From CAVRAZ01 sp963719135 (GTDB lineage Bacteria; Pseudomonadota; Gammaproteobacteria; DSM-19610): a DNA stretch of 64,000 bases. Within the stretch, counting starts at the first letter, position 1; each line of letters opens with the position of its first letter. Shown in pieces: positions 19,505-29,663 of this stretch. The notes beneath the pieces were generated by a model, which saw nothing but the letters and a program-made list of their open reading frames with translations, was not told where the DNA came from and did not search any database. Made by a program: the position numbers and the translations under genes. Where the stretch lies: the NCBI GenBank assembly GCA_963719135.1, contig CAVRAZ010000007.1, positions 434,001-498,000 of the forward strand, read 5' to 3'.

Positions 19505-20094
19505 AGCGTGAGCTCAAGGCGGTCGTGCCCGACCCTGAAGCGATGCGCCGGCGGCTGCTCGAGGCAGGAGCGAGCCCGGGCTTCCGGGGACTCATGATCG
19601 ATCGGCGCTTCGATCGCGACGCGAGGTTGTTGCAGCGGGACGAGGTGCTCCGGGTGCGGGAGTATCGCGGGGACAACGGAGAATCCTCCTATGGGCTGTC
19701 GTGGAAAGGGCCCACCGGAACGACCCGCGAGGGGTACAAGAGCCGCACCGAGCTGGAGTACGATCTGGTCCCGCACGGTGCCGCCCCGGACGCCCTGCTC
19801 GAGGCGCTCGGGTATGAAGAGTCGCAGCGGATCGAACGCTACGTCGAGTACTATCGGGTGCTGGGCGCGGATCTCCGGCTGGAGTGGTATCCGCGGATGG
19901 ACGTGCTGATCGAGCTTGAGGGTGAACCCTCCGCGATCGAAACGGTGCTCCCCCTCACCGGTCTGCCCCGCGAGCAGTGGTACCCCGACCCATTGCCGGT
20001 CTTCGCCGCCCGGTTCGCCGCGCGAACCGGTACAGCGGCAATCCTGACCCGCAACGGCCTCACGGGGAGCCCGCCTTCCTGGGAACAACGTTGA
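19498..20094 (+). CDS. CYTH-domain protein (class IV adenylate cyclase/triphosphatase-like), probable ATC start
   Basis: The CYTH fold binds triphosphates inside a beta tunnel; members are triphosphatases or class IV adenylate cyclases. The family hallmark ExExK is present as ERELK, but it lies upstream of the first standard start (GTG 19525). Extending the frame back reaches ATC at 19498, seven bases after a perfect GGAGG (19486-19490), with no ATG, GTG or TTG in between. I therefore place the start at the ATC; a one-base error changing an ATG is the alternative. Later charged strands (DEVLRVREY, YGLSWKGP, KSRTELEYDL, LRLEWYPRMDVLIELEG) fit the fold. It overlaps the HAD gene stop and is followed by a coupled gene. 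Confidence 0.8.
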   Translation: MLERELKAVVPDPEAMRRRLLEAGASPGFRGLMIDRRFDRDARLLQRDEVLRVREYRGDNGESSYGLSWKGPTGTTREGYKSRTELEYDLVPHGAAPDALLEALGYEESQRIERYVEYYRVLGADLRLEWYPRMDVLIELEGEPSAIETVLPLTGLPREQWYPDPLPVFAARFAARTGTAAILTRNGLTGSPPSWEQR

Positions 20095-20693
20095 GCCGGT
20101 CCGTCGAGCTGGGTCCCTGGCTGAACCGGCTGGTGGCGCCCCCGGCTCCGGTCAGTGCGGCCGAGGCACTGCTCTCCGAGCTCCGGCTTCGGCTGCTCAC
20201 CAGACTGTTCGAGAACCCGGATTGGAGTGGTGCCTGGCACCAGGCGGTGGAGGAAGCCGGAGCGTTGATCTCCGCCGAAATCGAGGCGCGACTTCGCGAC
20301 GCCGCGGCCGCATCGCGGTATCCCGCCCGCAAGCTGCGAACAGTGCTGCTCGACCACGAGGCCCGGGGGATTCTCGCGGCCCGGCTCTCCGCGGCCGGGA
20401 TAGGGTTGGAGGAACACCTCAATGAAACCACCGATCCCTCCGAGGGCGCGATGCGGATGCTCTGCGGAAAGCTGGAAGTCGCCTGGAGCCGCCTCGTCAC
20501 GACCGCCGATCAGGACCTGGAGAAGGCGGAACGAAAGGCCACCACCATTCGAGCGTGGAGACGACCCCTCCTCCCGTTCCTGATAGCGAGCGGCGCCTTG
20601 CTCGCCTTCGCGGTGTGGACCGGCCTCGTCCTGGGTGGCTATATCGATTCGCCGGGATGGTTCCGTCCCATCGCCGAGCTGGTCTGGCGATAG
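20091..20693 (+). CDS. Unknown protein with one C-terminal membrane helix
   Basis: About 200 aa from a TTG that overlaps the CYTH stop (TTGA). The body is helical and charged; near the C-terminus a hydrophobic segment, FLIASGALLAFAVWTGLVLG, is a likely membrane anchor, so the body should be cytoplasmic with the tail in the membrane. I do not recognise a family. Tight coupling to the CYTH gene suggests joint expression. Confidence 0.65.
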   Translation: MSRSVELGPWLNRLVAPPAPVSAAEALLSELRLRLLTRLFENPDWSGAWHQAVEEAGALISAEIEARLRDAAAASRYPARKLRTVLLDHEARGILAARLSAAGIGLEEHLNETTDPSEGAMRMLCGKLEVAWSRLVTTADQDLEKAERKATTIRAWRRPLLPFLIASGALLAFAVWTGLVLGGYIDSPGWFRPIAELVWR

Positions 20694-20768
20694 CCCTCAC
20701 CACCTCCGAACTGTTTGGCGATAAAGAGCTTGCGAATCCCGAATAAGTTTGTCTACTTTTATCTCCCC

Positions 20769-22895
20769 ATGGAACTTCTGGCCCTGGTTCTCCTCTTTCT
20801 CCTCGGCGGCCGGCCGGCTGCGGGACAGACCGGGTCTCAGCATGAGCCGCAGATCGATGCGGCGCGCCGAATCGTGGCGACCGCGAATCTTGCCGCCGGG
20901 GAATATCGACTCGGGGTTCGGGCCGGTCAGGTAATCGCCGAGCCCGAGATCGAAGAGGCTCGGCTCTTTTTCGCCGAGGCCAGGCGAAACGCTGAACGGC
21001 TCGGCGGGGTTTCGGGAGATTCCACCGTTGCCGAGCTGAATCGCCTGCTGGCGATGGTGAACGCGCTTGAGAGTCCCGACTCCCTGGAGCAAGGCGTCCA
21101 GTCGATGGTCCGTGCGCTTTCGCGCAGACTGGGCACGCCACTCGAGGACGTGCCCAGCGAACCCCCATCCCTCTCGCGTGGCCGCCAGGTTTATCAGGAG
21201 AATTGCGCCTCCTGCCACGGTGCTTCGGGGCGGGGGGATGGACCGGTGGCCGCCGCCCTCTCGCCCCGCCCAGCCGATCTCGCCGATGCCGCGGCTCTGC
21301 TGGCCAGCTCGCCTCTCGATTTCTATCGCCGGATAACGGTCGGCTCGGCGGGGACCTCGATGGCCCCGTTCGAGCACGTGCTGTCCTCTGAAGACCGCTG
21401 GGCGGTCGCGCTGTACGCTTCAACCCTTCGGTTGCCGCGTCCGTCGTCGCGACGGCCTCCCGATCGTCTCGTCGGGTTCGAAACCACCGCTGCCATGTCT
21501 GATGCCGATCTGCTCGCCGAGCTCGGTCCCGGCGCCACCCTCGCCGACGTCGCGGTGGTGCGAACCGCGCCTTCGGCGGAAGCCACCACGATGGCCGCGG
21601 TGTTTACCCAGGTGCGCCAGCAGCTCGACAGCGCCTACGCTCTCTCGAAGGCGGGACGCTCCGAGGACGCCCGCGCCATGGCGATGGACGCCTATGTCTC
21701 GTTCGAGCGGTTGGAGCGGGACCTTCGCGTGAAGGATCCGACCCTGACGGCGAACATCGAATCGGCATTCACGAGCCTGCGTGCCCGGGCTGGATCCGGG
21801 GCTTCATCGGAGCAGCTCGCCGGCATTCGCCGGGACCTTGCCGCGGCGCTCGAGCGGGCCGAGCGGACCATCGCCGACAAGGCTTCGGGCACCAACCTGG
21901 TGATGGAGTCCTTCATCATTCTGGTTCGCGAGGGCCTCGAGGCGATCCTGGTGATCGGCGCGCTGATGGCGTTCCTGGTCCGGACCGGCAACGCCCATCG
22001 GCGTCGCGAGATCCACCTCGGGGTCGGGGCGGCCATCGGCTTGAGCCTGCTCACCGCCGCGGCGCTGGAGACGGTGTTCGCCCTTTCGGCCCGGCACCAG
22101 GAGGGGCTGGAGGGCGGGGTGATGCTGCTGGCCTCGGCGACCCTCTTCTATGTGAGCTACTGGCTGCTTTCCAAGATGGAGGTCGCCAAGTGGAACCAGT
22201 TCGTGCGGAGCCGGATGGAGCATGCCCTAACCCGCGGATCCGCGCTGGCCCTGGCCTCGGTGGCATTTCTGGCGGTCTATCGGGAGGGATTCGAAACCGT
22301 CCTGTTCTACAAGGCCCTGGCGGTCTCGGGGGGCGCCTCCGCGGGCGGTACCTGGCTTCCGATTCTGATCGGCATTCTGGCGGGTTCGGTCGTGCTGGGC
22401 GCCGTCTATGTCGCGATCAACCGGTTCGGAGTGCGGCTTCCCCTGAAGCCGTTCTTCGGGGTGACCGGGGCGCTGCTCTATTACATGGCGGTGGTGTTTG
22501 CCGGCAAGGGGGTCGCGGAGCTCCAGGAATCCGGGGCGGTCGGTCTCACCCTGGTCGACTGGGCTCCGCGCATTCCCGCGCTCGGGATCTATCCGACGGT
22601 GGAATCCCTTGGGGCCCAGGGAGCGCTGGTCGCCCTCGCCCTCCTGGCGATCGCGCTGGTCATGTGGCGGGGCCGCGCCTCCGGGGCGAAGCCCGTCACC
22701 GGACGGGACCCGAAGCCCGACTCCGCGGGCCCGGAGACCGGACCGCCAGGGGGAGAAGAGCAGTCGGAGCGGGCGTTGCTGCGCTCGATCGAGCGGATCG
22801 AGACCGATCTCCTGGAGGTGCGCGAAGAGTTGGAGCGGATGCGGACCCGGGTCAGGCCGGAGGATCCGAAGACTTCCTCGGCGCCGGAGAACTGA
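20769..22895 (+). CDS. Cytochrome c / FTR1-family iron permease fusion
   Basis: High-affinity iron permease with an N-terminal periplasmic cytochrome c. ATG at 20769 opens a signal peptide (MELLALVLLFLLGG). A haem site ENCASCHGASGRGDGP lies around residue 140, with SMAPFEH as the likely distal Met ligand; after a helical linker come about seven membrane helices with the two FTR1 motifs REGLEAIL and REGFETVLF. The C-terminal tail (about 80 residues) is charged and coiled-coil-like. Fusions of this order are known for FTR1 proteins, where the cytochrome is thought to couple ferrous oxidation to uptake. The 3' end overlaps lgt on the other strand by 44 bases. Confidence 0.9.
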   Translation: MELLALVLLFLLGGRPAAGQTGSQHEPQIDAARRIVATANLAAGEYRLGVRAGQVIAEPEIEEARLFFAEARRNAERLGGVSGDSTVAELNRLLAMVNALESPDSLEQGVQSMVRALSRRLGTPLEDVPSEPPSLSRGRQVYQENCASCHGASGRGDGPVAAALSPRPADLADAAALLASSPLDFYRRITVGSAGTSMAPFEHVLSSEDRWAVALYASTLRLPRPSSRRPPDRLVGFETTAAMSDADLLAELGPGATLADVAVVRTAPSAEATTMAAVFTQVRQQLDSAYALSKAGRSEDARAMAMDAYVSFERLERDLRVKDPTLTANIESAFTSLRARAGSGASSEQLAGIRRDLAAALERAERTIADKASGTNLVMESFIILVREGLEAILVIGALMAFLVRTGNAHRRREIHLGVGAAIGLSLLTAAALETVFALSARHQEGLEGGVMLLASATLFYVSYWLLSKMEVAKWNQFVRSRMEHALTRGSALALASVAFLAVYREGFETVLFYKALAVSGGASAGGTWLPILIGILAGSVVLGAVYVAINRFGVRLPLKPFFGVTGALLYYMAVVFAGKGVAELQESGAVGLTLVDWAPRIPALGIYPTVESLGAQGALVALALLAIALVMWRGRASGAKPVTGRDPKPDSAGPETGPPGGEEQSERALLRSIERIETDLLEVREELERMRTRVRPEDPKTSSAPEN

Positions 22896-23705
22896 GGAAC
22901 TCGCCCGGGGGAACGGGCTTGCCCTTCCAGCGGGAAACCAGAACGACACCCAGGGTCACCATCGCAATTGCGGTGAGCTGCGCGAGGGTGAATTCCCCGA
23001 ACAGTCGGTCTTCCTTGGCGCGGATGAACTCCACCAGGAATCGCTCGGTTCCCGCCAGCACCAGGTACACGGCGAACAGCCACCCGGTTCCCCTGCTCCG
23101 TTTTCGAAGCCGCCACAGGAACATGAAGACGCCGATCATCAGGATCGACTCGTAGATCTGGGTCGGATGGACCGCCAGCAAGGTCTCCGGCGTGGCACCG
23201 GCCGGCATGGGAACCTTGAAGTTGGCGGCGAGCGAGGCGGCGGTGGTCGGCGGCAGGCCCTGGGGGAACTGCACGCCCCAGGGGAGTGAGGTCGGGATGC
23301 CGTAGTCGTCGCCCACCATGAAGCAGCCGACCCGTCCCAGCGCGTAGGCGGCGGCGAGCGCGGGGGCGCTGACTTCGAGGGTCCAGCGGAGCGGCACCTT
23401 GAGGCGCCACCCGTTGAGCAGGACCACCAGGGCGCCGCCGAGAAAGCCGCCGTACCAGACCAGGCCGCCCCGGCTGAAGAGCGAGCCCCAGTCTCCGGTC
23501 GCGGCGACGAACCACAGCTTGGCGCCGAGAATTCCCCCCACCACCGCGGCGACGGTGATGTCGGCGGAGTACTCGTGCCGGAGTCCCCGATCCTTGAGGT
23601 TGAGATCGATCAGCCACCCGCCCATCAGGAACCCGGCCATCATCATGATGCCATAACCGGTGATGTTGAGCGGACCGATGTGGAGATTGAAAGGGTAGAC
23701 GGTGG

Positions 23706-23709
<4 letters not shown>
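22852..23709 (-). CDS. lgt: Prolipoprotein diacylglyceryl transferase
   Basis: Inner-membrane enzyme that puts diacylglycerol on the lipobox Cys of prolipoproteins. 285 aa from the ATG at 23709, which overlaps the tsaD stop (ATGA). Typical segments: LNITGYGIMMMAGFLMGGWL, GLVWYGGFLGGAL, the signature RVGCFMVGDDYGIP and HPTQIYESI. Several membrane helices. It ends the long minus-strand gene series. The lipoproteins in this window are its expected substrates. Confidence 0.95.
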
Positions 23710-24753
<1,044 letters not shown>

Positions 24754-24764
<11 letters not shown>

Positions 24765-25302
24765 CGAGTAATCCGGCCACGATGCGCTGGTTGGCGGGGG
24801 AGCTCCAGGGGTGCTCGCCGATCACCTTCTTCACGATGATGCCGTCTTTGTCGAGGAGGAAGGTTTCCGGGACGCCGGTGGTCTGATAGAGGTTTTCGAT
24901 CCGGCCGGCGGGATCGCGGAGGACGTCGAACGTCAGATGGTAGTCCTGCACGAACTGCCGCACGTCGTTCCCGTTCCCTTCGTCCACACTGACCGCCACG
25001 ACTCTGAGTCCCTTGGGTCCGAGCTGCTGATAGAGCTTTTCGATCGCCGGCATCTCGGTGCGGCAGGGGATGCAGTAGGTGGCCCAGATGTTGACCAGGG
25101 TCACGTGTCCGGCGTACTGGCTTCGGAAGCGAACCGAATCTCCCTGGACCAGCCGGATCGCGTCGAAATCGGGAGCGCGCTTCCCGACCTCCACGCCCTC
25201 GATCCTCGGGCCGAACTTGACGAGGACCGCGGCGCCGAGCAGCAGCGCGGCGACGATCGCCACCACGGCGAGCCACTGCTTGCGGGTGTCAGGGTTTGTC
25301 AT
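24754..25302 (-). CDS. TlpA/ResA-like membrane-anchored thioredoxin
   Basis: Periplasmic disulfide reductase of 182 aa. An N-terminal anchor (LAVVAIVAALLLGAAVLV) is followed by a thioredoxin fold with the redox motif WATYCIPCRTEMP around residue 77, and the cis-Pro segment GVPETFLLDKDG. Likely reduces cysteines of apocytochromes or other envelope proteins. It lies between rpe and tsaD in the minus-strand operon, overlapping tsaD. Confidence 0.9.
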
Positions 25303-25327
25303 CGATTCACTCTGTCCGCCTGTCCGT

Positions 25328-25993
25328 TCACACTTCCACTCCGCAGGCTGCCTTCAGCCGCTCGATCGCCTCTGCCGGATCCGGCTCCCCGAACACCGCG
25401 GTCCCCGCGACGAACGTGTCCGCGCCCGCCTCCCACGCTTTCCGAATCGTCCGGGTGGTGATGCCGCCATCCACTTCGAGGGTCGCGGGGCTGCCTCGCG
25501 CGGTGAGCAGTTGCCGGACCCGGCGAATCTTTCCGGTCCCGGTCTCAATGTAATCCTGGCCGCCGAAGCCCGGATTGACCGTCATCACCAGCACGAGGTC
25601 CAGCTCATCGAGCACCTCCTCGATCAGCGCGATCGGCGAGGCGGGGTTCAGCGCCAGTCCGGCCTTCATTCCGCGCTCATGCACCCGGGCGACCTGCCGC
25701 TCCACGTGGATGGTCGCTTCCGGGTGAAAGGTGAACACCGCGGCCCCGAGGTCCGCGAATTCGTCGATGTACTTCTCCGGCTCGGTCACCATCAGGTGAA
25801 CGTCGAGGGGGAGACGGGTGAGCTGACCGAGGGCCCGGAGCATCGGGGCGCCGAAGCTGAGGTTGGGCACGAAGTGGCCGTCCATCACATCGACATGAAT
25901 CCACTCGGCGCCGCCCCGCTCGACCAGGGCGACCTGTTCCTGCAGCCGACCCAGGTCGGCGGCGAGAATCGACGGCGCGATCCGCGGTCTCAT
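25328..25993 (-). CDS. rpe: Ribulose-phosphate 3-epimerase
   Basis: Interconverts ribulose 5-phosphate and xylulose 5-phosphate in the pentose phosphate pathway. TIM-barrel protein of 221 aa, usual length, with PSILAADLGRLQEQ, HVDVMDGHFVPNLSFG (metal and catalytic Asp), HLMVTEPEKYI, MTVNPGFGGQ and VDGGIT. ATG overlaps the stop of the PASTA gene. Confidence 0.96.
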   Translation of the reverse strand: MRPRIAPSILAADLGRLQEQVALVERGGAEWIHVDVMDGHFVPNLSFGAPMLRALGQLTRLPLDVHLMVTEPEKYIDEFADLGAAVFTFHPEATIHVERQVARVHERGMKAGLALNPASPIALIEEVLDELDLVLVMTVNPGFGGQDYIETGTGKIRRVRQLLTARGSPATLEVDGGITTRTIRKAWEAGADTFVAGTAVFGEPDPAEAIERLKAACGVEV

Positions 25994-26724
25994 TGGCTGA
26001 TCACGATGTTCACCCTCGCTCCTTTCGGGCTCATCATCCCCGTTCCGGGACGCTGATCCACCACGATCCCTGGCGCGGCGCCCTGGCCGGCGTCACGGGT
26101 GCTGATGGTTCCAAGCTTGAGGCCCGCGGTCTCCAGTCGTTGCCTTGCTTCTTCCTTGGCCAGGCCGAGCAGATTGGGGATCCGGATGTCGGGAGCGCCT
26201 CGGCTGACCACCAGCTCGAGCGCCGTGCCCGGCGGCTGGAAGGCTCCGGTTTCCGGACGGGTCGAGATCACCACGCCCTCTTCCGTCGTGCTGCTCAGGC
26301 TGTCCACCTTGCCGATCCGGAATCCTGCCGCGCTCACCACCTGCCGGGCGACTTCCAGATCGAATCCGACCACGTCGGGGATCGCGGCGGGCGCGGGGCC
26401 GCTGCTCGGGGTCAGCAGGACGGTGGCGCCGCCTTTGGGCAGGAGGGTGCCAGGAGGGGGGTCCTGCCAGACCACGTGCCCGTCGGGAATGACCGGGTCC
26501 GCGACCGGATTCTCCACCCTAACCCGGAAACCCTGTTTGTCGAGTTCTTCCCGCGCCGCCTCGAGCGGGAGTCCCAGGAACCGGTCCAGCGCCACCTCGC
26601 TCGGAACCAGCGGCGCGGGATACGCCAGGCAGGTCACCAGATAGCCCAGCAGGAGGGCCGCCGCGAGGATCGTGACGGTTCGAAGCCGGTCCCGGCCCTG
26701 GACGGTTCGGGGCAGGAGGGTCAC
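25990..26724 (-). CDS. PASTA-domain envelope protein
   Basis: 244 aa: one N-terminal membrane helix (TVTILAAALLLGYLVTCLAY) followed by three PASTA repeats of about 65 residues, each with the pattern P-(D/N)-(L/V)-x-G followed by a 'xG..V..Q.P..G' strand (for example QDPPPGTLLPKGG and DQRPGTGMMSPKGA). PASTA modules bind muropeptides or stabilise envelope complexes. There is no kinase or penicillin-binding domain, so it is not a PknB or PBP2x homologue. It overlaps rsmB upstream (GTGA) and rpe downstream. Confidence 0.88.
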   Translation of the reverse strand: MTLLPRTVQGRDRLRTVTILAAALLLGYLVTCLAYPAPLVPSEVALDRFLGLPLEAAREELDKQGFRVRVENPVADPVIPDGHVVWQDPPPGTLLPKGGATVLLTPSSGPAPAAIPDVVGFDLEVARQVVSAAGFRIGKVDSLSSTTEEGVVISTRPETGAFQPPGTALELVVSRGAPDIRIPNLLGLAKEEARQRLETAGLKLGTISTRDAGQGAAPGIVVDQRPGTGMMSPKGARVNIVISQ

Positions 26725-28037
26725 CCATCCATCCTTCGGAGCCGGGCGGCGTAGGCCCCATCGGTTCCGTGAAGGTGCGGCAGCAGGGTCAGGTCTCCCT
26801 GGGGTGTGAGGAGGTCGGACGGAAGCAGGTCGCCGGAGGGCGGCTCGCGCCGGAACCGTGGATCGGCTTCCAGAAACCCGGCGACCTGCACCTCATTCTC
26901 CTCAGGTTCGAGCGAGCAGGTAGCGAAAACTAACAAGCCGCCGGGACGGACCGCTGCCGTGAGGGCGCGAAGAAGGCGAGCCGCATTGGCTACCAGGGAG
27001 GCGAGCGCGTCCTCGGTGACCCGCCAGCGGGCATCGGGATGGCGGCCGAACACCCCGGTGCCGAGGCAGGGGGCATCGAACAACACCAGATCACACGGCC
27101 GGACTGGAGGATGGGATGCGTCGGCGACCAGCGGGGCCGCGGCGCCGATCGCCGCTCGCACGAGATTTTCCCGCAATCGGCGCACCCGAGCCCGACGAAG
27201 ATCCGCGGCGGCCACGAATCCCGCCTCCCGGGAGAGCGCGATGGCCTTTCCTCCCGGCGCCGCAGCGGCATCGAAGACCGTGGCTCCCGGGGGAACCTGG
27301 GCAAACCGGGCGACCAGCGCCTGGGCGGTGTCCTGGACGTACCACGCCCCGGCGCTGAACCCGGGGAGCTCCTGGGGTCTCTGCCCCTCGACGATCAGAC
27401 CCGCTCCATAGGGTGCCCGGTGCCACCGGATCCCGGCTCGGTCGAACGCCGCGATGATCGCGTCTTCGTTCCAGCGCGCCGGCTGAACCACGAGTGCGGG
27501 CCGGCTGTTATTGAAGCGAAGCAGGCGCTCCGTCTCGGCCAGGCCGAAACGGCCGACCCATCGCTCGACCAGCCAGGCGGGGTGCGAGGCGCTGAGTGCG
27601 AGCGCCTCCGGCGTGGTTGAAGGCTTCTCCTCCTCGCTGGATCGCGGCTCGTTTTCCCGGCTGACGTTGCGGAGAACCGCATTCACGAATCCGCCGATGC
27701 CCGCACCCCCGAACCGCCGGGCCAGGGTCACCGCGGTGTCCACCGCCGCGTGTCGGGGAACCCGATCCAGAAAGAGCAGCTGGTACGCGCCGATGCGCAG
27801 GATGTCGAGCACGTCGTCCCGGACCCCGGACGTGCCGCCGGAGAGATAGGGGGTCAGCGCGGCATCGAGACTGTCGCGGCGGCGGAGCACACCGGCGGCG
27901 ATTTCGTGCGCGAGGGACCGATCGGCATCGGGGAGGTTGGCGAGGGCACGGTGCAGGGCCCGGTCGAGGGGCTCTCCATGCCGGAGATCGTGGAGGACCC
28001 GCCACGCGGCGGATCGGGGGGCGAGACCGGGCTGCAA
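26721..28037 (-). CDS. rsmB: 16S rRNA (cytosine-967-C5)-methyltransferase RsmB
   Basis: 438 aa. The N-terminal NusB-like domain (RRDSLDAALTPYLSGG and LDRVPRHAAVDTAV) is followed by a Rossmann methyltransferase domain: SAM site VFDAAAAPGGKAIALS, DAPCLGTGVFGRHPDARW with one catalytic Cys, and FATCSLEPEENE with the second Cys. The TTG at 28037 starts five bases after the thiG stop. In many bacteria def-fmt-rsmB are adjacent; here thiES and thiG lie between fmt and rsmB. Confidence 0.95.
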   Translation of the reverse strand: MQPGLAPRSAAWRVLHDLRHGEPLDRALHRALANLPDADRSLAHEIAAGVLRRRDSLDAALTPYLSGGTSGVRDDVLDILRIGAYQLLFLDRVPRHAAVDTAVTLARRFGGAGIGGFVNAVLRNVSRENEPRSSEEEKPSTTPEALALSASHPAWLVERWVGRFGLAETERLLRFNNSRPALVVQPARWNEDAIIAAFDRAGIRWHRAPYGAGLIVEGQRPQELPGFSAGAWYVQDTAQALVARFAQVPPGATVFDAAAAPGGKAIALSREAGFVAAADLRRARVRRLRENLVRAAIGAAAPLVADASHPPVRPCDLVLFDAPCLGTGVFGRHPDARWRVTEDALASLVANAARLLRALTAAVRPGGLLVFATCSLEPEENEVQVAGFLEADPRFRREPPSGDLLPSDLLTPQGDLTLLPHLHGTDGAYAARLRRMDG

Positions 28038-28042
28038 GCGCC

Positions 28043-28843
28043 CTACGTCACCATGCCGCTGGTCGGAGAGCTGGGCGCCGCGATTTCGCGGCGGGGCATC
28101 CGCCCCGCGAGCCAGGCCTGGCGGCCGGCCTCGGTGGCCTGGCGCATGGCGTGCGCCATCGCCACCGGGTCGCCCGCTTCGGCGAGCGCGGTGTTCATCA
28201 GGATCCCGTCGACCCCCTGCTCCATGACCAGGCAGGCGTCCGAGGCGGTGCCGACCCCGGCGTCCACGATCACCGGCACCCGGAGCCGACGCTTGATGGT
28301 GCGGATGGAGTACGGATTGAGGAGGCCTAACCCGCTGCCGATCGGGGAGGCCAGCGGCATCACCGCGGCGCAGCCGGCCTCTTCCAGCCGGAGCGCCGTG
28401 ATCAGGTCGTCGTTGGTATAGGCCAGAACCTGGAACCCTTCCGCCACCAGCGTGCGGGTCGCCTGGAGGAGTCCCTCGACGTCGGGGAGCAGGGTTTCCT
28501 GGTCGCCGATGACCTCGAGCTTCACGAAATCATTGAATCCGGCTTCCCGGGCCAGGCGGGCGTAGCGGACCGCCTCGTCGGCGGAGTAGCACCCCGCCGT
28601 GTTGGCGAGCAGGAAGAATCGGGCGGGATCGAGATGGTGCAGGATCCCCGCCTCCTTGCGCCGGTCGAGATCGACTCGGCGCACCGCCACCGTCACGCCA
28701 TGCGCGCCCGACGCCTCGATCGCCGCGAGCATCGCCGTATTGCTCCGGTACTTTCCGGTCCCGACGAAGAGCCGGGAATGGAACGTCTGCCCTCCGATCA
28801 CCAGCGGCTGGTCGATCGCAGTCCGCTCCAGCACCGTGGTCAT
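28043..28843 (-). CDS. thiG: Thiazole synthase ThiG
   Basis: Forms the thiazole phosphate of thiamine from deoxyxylulose phosphate, dehydroglycine and ThiS thiocarboxylate. 266 aa; FHSRLFVGTGKY, the Schiff-base Lys region DFVKLEVIGD, AVMPLASPIGSGLGL and IVDAGVGTASDA are family signatures. The ATG is separated from the thiES stop by one base, so sulfur carrier and synthase are co-translated. Confidence 0.95.
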   Translation of the reverse strand: MTTVLERTAIDQPLVIGGQTFHSRLFVGTGKYRSNTAMLAAIEASGAHGVTVAVRRVDLDRRKEAGILHHLDPARFFLLANTAGCYSADEAVRYARLAREAGFNDFVKLEVIGDQETLLPDVEGLLQATRTLVAEGFQVLAYTNDDLITALRLEEAGCAAVMPLASPIGSGLGLLNPYSIRTIKRRLRVPVIVDAGVGTASDACLVMEQGVDGILMNTALAEAGDPVAMAHAMRQATEAGRQAWLAGRMPRREIAAPSSPTSGMVT

Positions 28844-28844
28844 G

Positions 28845-29663
28845 TCAGCCCCCCCCGACGAAGTGCACCAGCTCGACCGCATCGCCATCCCGGAGCGCCG
28901 TGTCGGCGAGCGCGGGCCGCCGCACCACCTTCCGGTTGAGCTCGACCACCACGGCGCGGGCGTCCAGCTCGAGTTGCTCGAGCAGCGCCGCGAGCGTCGC
29001 GGGCGCCCGCAACGTCCTGGCCTCCCCGTTGACCGTGAGTCCGATTTCGTGGTCCCGCGTCCAGGCGGCGTGGAGGGACCTCGCAGCCTGCGCCGGATCG
29101 GGCTGATCCCAGACCGCCGAGATCGCGGCGATCCCCCAGGCACCGGCCTCCCGGACCTCGGGGATGCGCTCGAGCGTCATGCCTCCGATCGCCAGAACGG
29201 GGGGCCCGAGCTTGGCGATGAATTCCAGCCATTCCAGTCCGCTGCCCGGCCGGCCGGGATGGCTGGCGCTTTCGAACACCATTCCGGCGACCAGGTAATC
29301 GGCGCCCTCGTCGATGGCGGTTTCGGCTTCGATGCGATCGTGCACGGAGACGCCGATGAGTCCTCCCGGGAAAACCGTTCGGGCATCCTTCGGCGAAAGA
29401 TCCGAACCGCGGAGCTGAAGGCCGGCGGCGCCGGCCAGGGCCGCAAGATCGGGCCGGCCATGGGCGAAGATCATCGAAGCAGGCACTCGATCCACCGCGG
29501 TCGCAAGGTACCTGGCCTGCTCCGCCGCGGTGGATCCGGGCGCCCGGACCAGGATCCCGATTCCGCCGGCATCGTCCCTGAACTCCCCGATCCGAGCGGT
29601 AAAATCCGCCGCCCGGCAAATGGCGTCGGTGGTGACTCCGAAGACTCGGGGAAGCGGCTTCAC
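28845..29663 (-). CDS. ThiE-ThiS fusion: thiamine phosphate synthase with sulfur-carrier domain
   Basis: 272 aa. Residues 1 to about 195 form a ThiE TIM barrel that joins the pyrimidine and thiazole phosphates: VFGVTTDAICRAADF, GLIGVSVHDRIEAETA, ADYLVAGMVFESASHPG, VLAIGGMTLERIPEV. From about 205 a ThiS ubiquitin-like domain follows: LTVNGEARTLRAPATLAAL through VVVELNRKVV and AVELVHFVGGG at the end. ThiS must end in Gly-Gly to be adenylated; here three Gly codons sit in a run of eight G just before the stop, so the exact tail depends on that homopolymer. Start is GTG at 29663, overlapping the fmt stop (GTGA). Confidence 0.87.
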   Translation of the reverse strand: MKPLPRVFGVTTDAICRAADFTARIGEFRDDAGGIGILVRAPGSTAAEQARYLATAVDRVPASMIFAHGRPDLAALAGAAGLQLRGSDLSPKDARTVFPGGLIGVSVHDRIEAETAIDEGADYLVAGMVFESASHPGRPGSGLEWLEFIAKLGPPVLAIGGMTLERIPEVREAGAWGIAAISAVWDQPDPAQAARSLHAAWTRDHEIGLTVNGEARTLRAPATLAALLEQLELDARAVVVELNRKVVRRPALADTALRDGDAVELVHFVGGG

